Assembly (NCBI GenBank): GCA_947472115.1
Contig: CANIZU010000092.1
Span: forward strand, 1-7,135
DNA: 7,135 nt
Direction of reading: 5' to 3'
From: Flavobacteriales bacterium
Lineage (GTDB): Bacteria; Bacteroidota; Bacteroidia; NS11-12g; UBA955
The translations under genes were made by a program, and so were the position numbers. This document shows positions 1 to 6,457 of the stretch, in pieces. Position 1 is the stretch's first letter. Each line of letters begins with the position of its first letter. Under the pieces are notes generated by a model. That model saw nothing but the letters and a program-made list of their open reading frames with translations. It was not told the DNA's origin and searched no databases.

Positions 1-20
1 ATTTTTATCAGTTTTTGGGA

Positions 21-2378
21 TCAGCTCATCGTCGACAACCTACTCGGGGGAATATTGACTTCGATATCCTCATCCATCACCGTTAACCGAGCGAGCAAGT
101 AACTCACTGTAGATTCAGCCCCTTGATTCAAGTTTACATGATCAAACTCCAAACCATCGTAGCACCCACCAGTACAAGGATTGTACATGATTTGCTTTAA
201 ATGATTGGCGCCCAAAAACCAGTCAAACGCTGGCTTGATTTTCTCCAAATAACCCTGATCTGGGAACTCCATTGAAAACTTTCGAAGTGCCATGACCAAA
301 TAGGCGACATCAATCGGTTGCTCACCCCCTTTTTTCAAAACAATCGGCGGTTCAGAACGGTGCAGCCAACCCTGGTTTGAAATCATCGTGAGTTCATTTC
401 CTTGAAACACGATCGAGAGTAAAAAGTCAAACGTAGATTTCGCTACATCGCGATACGTGATGTCCTTAGTGACAATCCAAGCGCAAAGCATCGCCTCGGG
501 TAAAACGCTATTGCCGTAGGTTAAATAAGACTCAAACCAATGCCAATTGCGATTTGATTCGTGCTTATACAACTGCACCAACCGATTGGATAATGTCTTA
601 AGCAATTCGATATCCGATGTCCCAGAAACGGTCATTGATTTATAATACAACCCTTTGATAACAAAAGCCATCGCGCGTGGAGAGTGCATCCGTTTCACAT
701 TGCGAAAAGCACTGTTCATCATCACAATTGCCTCTTCTATCATGTATTCAGGCAACGACTTACCCATCGAAATTACATACCCCAACGCCCAAATCGCTCT
801 TCCATTGCTGTCTTCTAGGTTTTCCCGACGATTTTGACTGGTAAAATCACCATTCTCATCGATGTAGTTTAAGAACATTCCGTTGTGCTGTAAACACTGG
901 GTGATAAAATCAAAATAGACATGAATTAATCGCAAATCATCTGAATCCGCCGTCCTTTGGTAATGCATACACATTGCCACCAATGCCCTAGCATTATCAT
1001 CCAACGTATACCCCGTAAGCTCATTCGGCTTATTGATTTCCGAAAATTGAATCATCCCCTTGCTTGTCGTCAATTTCTCTATATGAGCCAAATTCAAAGG
1101 TGGGAGCTTGAATTCCAACTCCGTTGGCGTATGAGAAAGTTCTTGAAAAATAGCGGCATGTGCGATGGCTGAATTTTCCCAAGCGGTAGATGCCATTCTA
1201 TGCAAGCCATTCAATCCCAATTTTATTCGCCTCACCTCATCATTGAGCAAACCCAAAACAGCCTCTGAAAGTTGATATGGATCTTCAAAATCTACAATCA
1301 CGCCCACATCGTCTTTTAACAACTCTATGGCGTGGGGAATTGGTGTTGAGACGATGGCGCAACCGCAACCAATTGCATACGACATAGTACCGCTCACCGC
1401 CTGATTCCTGTCTTTTGACGTGAATAAATAGATGTCAGTAAGTTGCAAGTATTCCAAAATTTCTTCCACCGGTAAATACCCATTTACAAAGCGAACATTG
1501 TTCTCCAATCCCAATTCAAAGATTTTTTCCTGCAGTGATTCGCGGTATTTCTCCCCTTGTTTTTTTACGATTTCGGGATGTGTAACGCCAATGATTAGAA
1601 AAATGACATCCGGATATTCTGCAATGATTTTGGGCAAGGCATACAACGTTGTTTCGATGCTTTTACCCTCGCTTAAAAGTCCGAAAGTGGTTAGCACTCG
1701 CTGTCCAGAAAGTTTGTATTTCCTTTTCAATTCGATTTTATCCAAGTGGGGAACCAAATGCGTTCCATGAGGAATGGTCGTAATTAATGTGGGGTCTACA
1801 TCGTAATCTCTAACCAAAATATCGGCCGACATTTGCGTCATCACAACTACTCTCGCAGCAAAACCCACCAATCGATTCACGTTTTCATGCATTTCTAAAT
1901 CAGGAAACGGAATTACTGTGTGAAATACAAAGACCAATGGCTTATTTAAATGGCGCCAAAAGTCCATCAGCGCTGCTTGATTCTTGCCAAAAAAGCCGAA
2001 TTCATGTTGTACTACGATGACCTGAATCTCTTTGGCATCATTGATTTGTTCTACAATGTTTTGAAAGCCTTTAGATCGATCGGTATTGAAAATAAATCGC
2101 GGATTACTAGGGTAATTGTATTGCTGAGTGTCTGATTCCAAAGCACAGACGGAGAGTTTATAGGTGTTACCGAATTTTCCACGTAAGGCATTAAGTAAAT
2201 CGGATGAATAATTGGCAATGCCACATTCCCGCGGGGGAAACGAAGTAATAAATAGAATTTCCGGTTGTTTTGGACGAGCTTGCGCTGCAGGGATCCAATG
2301 TACCTCCCCCAATGAATCAACATAGGAATAAGGTAGGAAAGTCTGGTGATGTTGTCGTGCACTATTGTAAGTCATCAT
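21..2378 (-). CDS. Two-domain glycosyltransferase: GT4-type N-terminal half fused to an alpha/alpha-toroid glycosidase-like C-terminal half
   Basis: This 785-residue protein is probably cytoplasmic; no signal peptide or membrane segment is visible. Residues about 39-415 form a GT-B glycosyltransferase of the GT4 type: an N-terminal Rossmann strand with SFPPRECGIANYS (46-58), VQHEFG (123-128), and a second Rossmann domain with TFGLLSEGKSIE (231-242) and the donor-site region NQAVSGTMSYAIGCG (325-339). The usual E-x7-E acidic pair of GT4 is not present there. Residues about 425-768 resemble a six-hairpin (alpha/alpha) toroid, with GYTLDDNARAL (456-466), EDSNGRAIWALG (522-533), WFESYLTYGN (614-623), EQPIDVAYL (686-694) and NQGAEST (751-757). 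I recognise this as a known GT4-plus-toroid architecture that often accompanies GH130 genes, but know no proven reaction. The start is the first of two tandem ATG codons, only 4 bp after the GH130 stop, so the two are surely co-transcribed and probably translationally coupled. The donor could be GDP-mannose or another sugar nucleotide; this is inference. Confidence 0.88.
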   Translation of the reverse strand: MMTYNSARQHHQTFLPYSYVDSLGEVHWIPAAQARPKQPEILFITSFPPRECGIANYSSDLLNALRGKFGNTYKLSVCALESDTQQYNYPSNPRFIFNTDRSKGFQNIVEQINDAKEIQVIVVQHEFGFFGKNQAALMDFWRHLNKPLVFVFHTVIPFPDLEMHENVNRLVGFAARVVVMTQMSADILVRDYDVDPTLITTIPHGTHLVPHLDKIELKRKYKLSGQRVLTTFGLLSEGKSIETTLYALPKIIAEYPDVIFLIIGVTHPEIVKKQGEKYRESLQEKIFELGLENNVRFVNGYLPVEEILEYLQLTDIYLFTSKDRNQAVSGTMSYAIGCGCAIVSTPIPHAIELLKDDVGVIVDFEDPYQLSEAVLGLLNDEVRRIKLGLNGLHRMASTAWENSAIAHAAIFQELSHTPTELEFKLPPLNLAHIEKLTTSKGMIQFSEINKPNELTGYTLDDNARALVAMCMHYQRTADSDDLRLIHVYFDFITQCLQHNGMFLNYIDENGDFTSQNRRENLEDSNGRAIWALGYVISMGKSLPEYMIEEAIVMMNSAFRNVKRMHSPRAMAFVIKGLYYKSMTVSGTSDIELLKTLSNRLVQLYKHESNRNWHWFESYLTYGNSVLPEAMLCAWIVTKDITYRDVAKSTFDFLLSIVFQGNELTMISNQGWLHRSEPPIVLKKGGEQPIDVAYLVMALRKFSMEFPDQGYLEKIKPAFDWFLGANHLKQIMYNPCTGGCYDGLEFDHVNLNQGAESTVSYLLARLTVMDEDIEVNIPPSRLSTMS

Positions 2379-2382
2379 AGTT

Positions 2383-3420
2383 TTAAGGATTAGGGTATTT
2401 TAAAAGTTCATCAATTAAAGACTTCATCATTACCGAAGCCACTGCGATTCTCTCATCGGCGGCTCCGTAATAGACATACAATCTATCATCATAAACCAAA
2501 GCACCGCTAGGAAAACAAACGTTATTCACTTCACCTTGGCGTTCCCACCATTCTTCAGGATAAAAAAGCGGATACGGCAATCTCGCAATCACTTTTTCCG
2601 GATGATCTAGATCTAGCAATGCAGCACAGGCAGAATAAACATAGCCTTCTACCGTATCGTGCACTCCGTGATAAATCAGCAGCCAACCGGCTTCCGTTTC
2701 AATGGGCGGACATCCCCCACCCATATAACTCACTTCATGGGGGAATTCGGGCGACAATAGGATATTCTCAGAAAATGAAAGAAAGTACTTTTGCCAGTAG
2801 TCCGGAGTTAAATCGGAAATTGAATCCAGTCCCTGAACCAACTGAATGTCGGGCTTGATGCGATGAATAAACGCAAATTTTCCATTGATTTTCCGAGGAA
2901 AAAACACAACATTCTTATCCCATAAGAACAATTTATGGGGCTGTACATCAGAAAAAATGGGGACTTTATTAAATCGATGATACTTTTCATTTAACGCTCC
3001 CCGCGTTTGTGAGAGATGTCGGAACTCCTCAATAGCAATCTTAGGCACAATCAATCCGTGCTTCTCCCAAACCACCAGATCTTTTGAAGTGGCCACCGCT
3101 CCCAACGCGTTAAAACCATCAAACCCGGTATAGGTAAGATAATAGACATCATCAATTAGAACGATGCGTGGATCTTCCAACCCTTGACATTCAAAGTCGA
3201 ATTGTGGAAATAAAACGGGAACGTCTTTTCGGGAATCCACAACCAACGGGGACGACAAAGTGCAATATCCAATGGTGGAGTAATTGCCCAAGGCCACTGC
3301 GCGATAAAACATGTGTATTTTGCCGTCTCTCATAATCACAGCGGGATTAAGCACGGCATGACTTTCAAAACCCAATAAGGTCTTATTTAAGACAACCCCA
3401 TCTTTCCTCAGACTCAGCAT
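2383..3420 (-). CDS. GH130 family glycosidase/phosphorylase (PH1107-related), probable beta-mannoside-acting enzyme
   Basis: The 345-residue protein has the normal length for GH130, a five-bladed beta-propeller family that phosphorolyses or hydrolyses beta-mannosides, releasing mannose 1-phosphate in the phosphorylases. Visible family motifs are LNPAVI (24-29), FYRAV (38-42), GLEDPRI (80-86) with Asp83 as the expected catalytic acid, FPRKINGK (174-181), HR (186-187), GGGCPPIETEAGW (234-246), YHG (250-252) and YYGAAD (317-322). Arg187 and His251 sit where phosphorylases contact phosphate, while the second phosphate arginine appears to be Lys169 by hand alignment, so phosphorylase versus hydrolase is not settled. 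There is no signal peptide, consistent with an intracellular enzyme. The ATG at 3420 is preceded by an in-frame stop within the 33-bp gap after the stress-protein gene, and no promoter or terminator is seen in that gap. Followed after 4 bp by the glycosyltransferase gene, which suggests the two act on the same glycan. Confidence 0.9.
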   Translation of the reverse strand: MLSLRKDGVVLNKTLLGFESHAVLNPAVIMRDGKIHMFYRAVALGNYSTIGYCTLSSPLVVDSRKDVPVLFPQFDFECQGLEDPRIVLIDDVYYLTYTGFDGFNALGAVATSKDLVVWEKHGLIVPKIAIEEFRHLSQTRGALNEKYHRFNKVPIFSDVQPHKLFLWDKNVVFFPRKINGKFAFIHRIKPDIQLVQGLDSISDLTPDYWQKYFLSFSENILLSPEFPHEVSYMGGGCPPIETEAGWLLIYHGVHDTVEGYVYSACAALLDLDHPEKVIARLPYPLFYPEEWWERQGEVNNVCFPSGALVYDDRLYVYYGAADERIAVASVMMKSLIDELLKYPNP

Positions 3421-3453
3421 GAGCCTGCTATTTTAGTATTCATAGCTTTGCTC

Positions 3454-3927
3454 TTAGAGCGATTTGCGTTTCGAAGGAATAACCAATACCGGAACGGTTG
3501 ATTCTCTCAACACCTTTTGGGTTACATTGCCAAGGAGAATATCTTCCATCCAACGATGACTGTGACTTCCAATAACCACCAAATCGATGTCTTTTTTCTT
3601 GATGGTTTCTAAAATGACATCAGCGGCATCGCCAACTACAACCGACATACTTATAGTAGACGTACCTCCCAAATACTCTATGGTTTTTTCTAAGAATCGC
3701 TCGGAACCTGCAACCAGTGATTCCGTAATATCGGCATCCATCATGTCAGCTCCATAACCGCCAAACCCCATTATGGGTGAATACGCAGTTCTGGTGTAAA
3801 TGGAGGGTTCAGCCACCACGTGCAATAAAATAATTTTTGCGCGCAAGGTTACGCCTAATGCAAATCCTTGTTCCGCAACTTTCTGAGCAGCAGGACCATA
3901 GTCGAGGGTTATAAGTATTTTTTTCAT
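3454..3927 (-). CDS. UspA-type universal stress protein
   Basis: A single-domain Usp of 157 residues beginning MKKILITLDYG, the classic first beta strand of the family with Asp9. Other family signatures are KIILLHVV (31-38), VVVGDAADVILE (97-108), DLVVIGSHSH (115-124), LLGNVTQKVLRES (131-143) and PVLVIPSKR (146-154). Nucleotide-binding Usp proteins carry G-x2-G-x9-G-[ST]; here it reads G120-x2-S123-x9-G133-N134, so ATP binding may be weak or lost. A Gly/Met/Asp-rich loop (about 50-66) separates the first beta strands from the next helix. The frame stays open upstream to an ATG at 4005, adding 26 residues, but I reject that start: the extension is unlike Usp proteins, and a good promoter (3973-4006) lies inside it, so the transcript would begin after the upstream ATG. 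First gene of the Usp-GH130-glycosyltransferase operon; it may be the stress-sensing or regulatory partner of the two sugar enzymes, which is inference. Confidence 0.93.
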   Translation of the reverse strand: MKKILITLDYGPAAQKVAEQGFALGVTLRAKIILLHVVAEPSIYTRTAYSPIMGFGGYGADMMDADITESLVAGSERFLEKTIEYLGGTSTISMSVVVGDAADVILETIKKKDIDLVVIGSHSHRWMEDILLGNVTQKVLRESTVPVLVIPSKRKSL

Positions 3928-3972
3928 ATTTGTAGTGATTAAATGAATTGGATAATTCCCATTCATTGTGGT

Positions 3973-4006
3973 CAAAGGTATTCGGTGGTTTCCCTGCATA
4001 GCCAAA
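3973..4006 (-). promoter_or_regulatory. Bacteroidota-type promoter of the Usp-GH130-glycosyltransferase operon
   Basis: Read on the minus strand, TACCTTTG (3980-3973) matches the Bacteroidota -7 consensus TAnnTTTG exactly, and TTTG (4006-4003) lies 22 bp further upstream as the -33 element. Transcription would start near 3969-3970, leaving a leader of about 42 nt before the ATG at 3927. It is the only full match to TAnnTTTG that I found in the intergenic regions. The leader shows no Shine-Dalgarno sequence, as is usual in this phylum; it is A/T-rich just before the start codon (CACTACAAAT-ATG). Confidence 0.7.
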
Positions 4007-4021
4007 CATCCCTCATTAACA

Positions 4022-4041
4022 ATTATGATTTATATCATAAT
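4022..4041. promoter_or_regulatory. Perfect inverted repeat, candidate CRP/FNR-family operator
   Basis: The sequence is ATTATGAT-TTAT-ATCATAAT: two perfect 8-bp arms around a 4-bp spacer. The core TGAT-N4-ATCA has the arm sequence and spacing of an FNR-type box (TTGAT-N4-ATCAA), differing by one base in each arm. Its centre (4031.5) is about 62 bp upstream of the predicted start at 3969-3970, close to the position where class I CRP/FNR activators bind in Escherichia coli. A weaker inverted repeat, TTAGT-TC-ACTAA, follows at 4045-4056, centred 19 bp away. An AT-rich chance palindrome or a weak hairpin after the receptor gene is the alternative; with no GC pairs beyond one per arm it is a poor terminator. 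Confidence 0.45.
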
Positions 4042-4056
4042 AAATTAGTTCACTAA

Positions 4057-4148
4057 ATGAAAATAATTTTAAATTTTAAAATAAAAGAAATAAAATAAAT
4101 AATCGAATAAATAAAAATATCAAATCATCGAACCAACGCCAGACTGAC
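4057..4148. other. AT-rich intergenic segment after the TonB-dependent receptor gene
   Basis: About 90 bp between the receptor stop codon and the inverted repeats, strikingly A-rich on the plus strand from 4057 to about 4115 (long runs of A and AAT/AAAT units) and more mixed from 4120 to 4148. I see no GC-rich hairpin followed by a T-tract on the minus strand, so no convincing intrinsic terminator for the receptor gene. It contains no gene. The A-tract-rich DNA may be intrinsically bent and could help the promoter downstream; this is inference. Confidence 0.5.
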
Positions 4149-6404
4149 TTACAGCTTCAGTCCAAGTGAAATCAACACACTTCTACCCGCCGCAGGAAGT
4201 ATCCCCGGACCCAAATAATTACCTACTCTGCGATTGAAATAGATTTTGTTTTCCAAATTATTTACGCTCACCTTGACATTGTAGCGCTTTAAAAATTGGT
4301 AGGCGCAAGTAAAATCCATGACATGGAACGAAGGAATGATTCCGGTGATGCCATTGCTATTAAAAACGGTATTGTTCGCATCCGATACCATTTGACCCGT
4401 TTTTGAATAAAGCACCGACACCATAATATGGTTTGATTTAAATGTCATTCCTGATCGAAAAATATAATCAGGCACATCTTCCACTTTGTTGCCCGAAATA
4501 TCCAAATTGGTTTTACCCAGAACCACTGTACCGTCGAGATATCGCGCGCGATTCAAAGCGTAAGTACAAAACACGTTCAAATGATTCTTATGCCCACCCT
4601 TAATCAGCTTCAAAACATGCAAGTCCAACATCGACTCAAATCCTGTGGTCAATGCATTGCCAATGTTCGTTCGATAATAGTATTGCGTTCCATCGGGTTT
4701 TAATAGCGTGAGATTGCCAATTCTATCCCCATAATACAATCTAAAATAGCTCACATCAAAGCGAATCACATCCATAAACTTTCCGCGCAATCCAAAATCG
4801 AAATTATACCCTTTGGAATCCCTCAAATGCGGATCCACTTCCATCAACGTGGCAGAAGGAATCAAATCAGAATGTAAAATCGGGTGATAGGCACTCGAGT
4901 AGTTCGAGAACAATTCCATATACCGTCCCAACTTAAACTCACTGCCAACCCCTTTCATCAAAACGTTCCTATTGCGATCGTATCGCTTATCAATCATCTG
5001 ATACTTTGTCAAATCCCCCGTCATCTTGGAGCTGATGTTATCGAAGCGCAACCCGGGCGAAATCGACCATCGAGAAGAGAGCCTGAACAGATTTTCAAGA
5101 AACACGCCATGGTTAACCGTGTGAAAAAGCAAATCTATCCCATATCCCGGCTCCGTTAGGGCGATGTCAAAATCCGAATTCACCGTCCCCTTGCCAAATT
5201 GCTTCCGCGTTGTATTGGAGCGAGAAAATTTACACCCCGAAGAAAACACTTGCTCCTTGCCGAACAACCTATATCGATGTACTAGCTTAAGATCGGTGGT
5301 AAACGTATTGTAAAAATCCCTATCCACCTGCCGCAGATTTAACGTACCCAACTTTGTATTAATGGAATCTACAACCAAAGGACTCGCGATGAAAGCCACA
5401 CTGTTTCTTTGACCGGCCAGAAAGTACGACTTCAAAATGAACGAAGTATTGGCATTGATTTCCGACTTGACAACAAAAGCGGGAATAGTAATATCGGGGC
5501 TGTAATAATTGCGTTGTCTAAGTGATTGTCTGGGATTGGCTGCGTATTGCAACTCCGTTAATCCTCCAGCCAATTGTATAGTATAGGCCATGCTCGACAC
5601 TTCAAATCCAATTGCAGTCCGCTTGAATAACTGATAATACACCGAACCATATCCAGCAAAAAAATCATACCGCGAATTGGGTCGCCAACCATTGGAGCCT
5701 CGATAATTAAAATAGCCCCAGTATCTCCATTTCCCCTTTTCGCCGCCGAGCGACGTATAGCTACTCAACAAACCAAACGACCCTACTGAAACATTTGTCT
5801 CACCCCCTATCCCATTTACTTTCGCCACATCAGGCCCCTTTAGGATGTAATTAATCATACCTCCATACTGTGGACCATACTGTAACGCCGCCGAACCTTT
5901 CACCACTTCGATTTTACCCACCGCTTCCATTGGAGGATTGTAATGGACCTCTGGGTAACCAAATAAGTCGGAATTGATATTGATTCCATTTTGGTTGACA
6001 TTGAATTCCATTGAGCGATGTGGACCTAGCCCTCGCGATGCGATATTAACTTGTACCCCAGAGCCATCCAATTCCATAGCGGTGATGCCGGGTACTTTGG
6101 CAAAAATATGGCGTGCATTATTTTCCGCAAGATTGGCCCCCAAAATTTCAAGGACGATTAAACTATATTTTTTGCCAGAAAGAATTGAAACCCCTTTAAA
6201 ATCAGGCAAATCATGAATGGATTGTTGCATACGATGACCATCCGAATACACATCAACCCGCTTCAGTTGAGACAATAAAGTATCCCAACCCAACGAAGTA
6301 TCCAATCGCAGAACAACCAATGAGTCGGCGCGCCCCGTTGTTTGGGCACTGCAATTCAATACCATTAACAAGACAGAAAAAACAGAAAAAAACCTGCGCA
6401 TCAT
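4149..6404 (-). CDS. TonB-dependent outer-membrane receptor, FecA-like (probable ferric-citrate/siderophore uptake)
   Basis: A 751-residue receptor that would import a ligand across the outer membrane using TonB-ExbBD energy. Residues 1-20 are a Sec signal peptide (basic MMRR, hydrophobic core, likely cleavage after NCSA). The plug spans roughly 75-190: RHIFAKVPGI (99-108), IASRGLGPHRSMEFNV (121-136), YNPPMEAVGKIEVVKG (155-170), LQYGPQYGGMINYILK (174-189). The SRG-x-x-PHRS-x-EFN and FGYPE-x-x-YNPPMEAV pattern is that of Bacteroidota receptors annotated as Fe(3+)-dicitrate type. The rest is a 22-stranded barrel rich in aromatic strands, ending with the family-typical GPGILPAAGRS and a terminal Leu instead of the usual Phe. 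There is no N-terminal CarboxypepD_reg-like domain and no SusD partner, so it is not a SusC glycan importer. The start is the first of tandem ATGs, with an in-frame TGA just before it. It lies 53 bp after the T9SS gene stop; no TAnnTTTG box is seen in that gap, so it may be co-transcribed. The substrate is inferred from family resemblance. Confidence 0.9.
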   Translation of the reverse strand: MMRRFFSVFSVLLMVLNCSAQTTGRADSLVVLRLDTSLGWDTLLSQLKRVDVYSDGHRMQQSIHDLPDFKGVSILSGKKYSLIVLEILGANLAENNARHIFAKVPGITAMELDGSGVQVNIASRGLGPHRSMEFNVNQNGININSDLFGYPEVHYNPPMEAVGKIEVVKGSAALQYGPQYGGMINYILKGPDVAKVNGIGGETNVSVGSFGLLSSYTSLGGEKGKWRYWGYFNYRGSNGWRPNSRYDFFAGYGSVYYQLFKRTAIGFEVSSMAYTIQLAGGLTELQYAANPRQSLRQRNYYSPDITIPAFVVKSEINANTSFILKSYFLAGQRNSVAFIASPLVVDSINTKLGTLNLRQVDRDFYNTFTTDLKLVHRYRLFGKEQVFSSGCKFSRSNTTRKQFGKGTVNSDFDIALTEPGYGIDLLFHTVNHGVFLENLFRLSSRWSISPGLRFDNISSKMTGDLTKYQMIDKRYDRNRNVLMKGVGSEFKLGRYMELFSNYSSAYHPILHSDLIPSATLMEVDPHLRDSKGYNFDFGLRGKFMDVIRFDVSYFRLYYGDRIGNLTLLKPDGTQYYYRTNIGNALTTGFESMLDLHVLKLIKGGHKNHLNVFCTYALNRARYLDGTVVLGKTNLDISGNKVEDVPDYIFRSGMTFKSNHIMVSVLYSKTGQMVSDANNTVFNSNGITGIIPSFHVMDFTCAYQFLKRYNVKVSVNNLENKIYFNRRVGNYLGPGILPAAGRSVLISLGLKL

Positions 6405-6457
6405 TCAACTAACATTGAGAACCAGCATCAAATGATCAGATTCAGAAACAGTGACAA

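Noticed and set aside
1432..1770. Plus-strand open frame of 112 codons
   Set aside because: It lies wholly inside the glycosyltransferase gene on the opposite strand, and its Ser/Cys-rich translation matches no fold; it is an antisense shadow.
2051..2362. Minus-strand open frame of 103 codons
   Set aside because: It is an alternative frame of the glycosyltransferase N-terminal region, where the other frame shows clear GT4 motifs.
4022..4041. Intrinsic terminator of the receptor gene
   Set aside because: The hairpin is almost all A-T pairs, lies more than 100 bp after the stop codon, and is not followed by a T-tract on the minus strand.
4884..5159. Plus-strand open frame of 91 codons
   Set aside because: It is antisense to the receptor's beta-barrel region, with no start context and no recognisable protein features.
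6350..6404. Lipoprotein signal for the receptor
   Set aside because: The Cys at residue 18 is preceded by V-L-N, a poor lipobox, and the protein is plainly a TonB-dependent barrel that needs only a Sec signal peptide.
6405..6457. Promoter for the receptor gene in the short gap
   Set aside because: The nearest resemblance on the minus strand is ATCATTTG, which lacks the leading TA of TAnnTTTG; no better match was seen.
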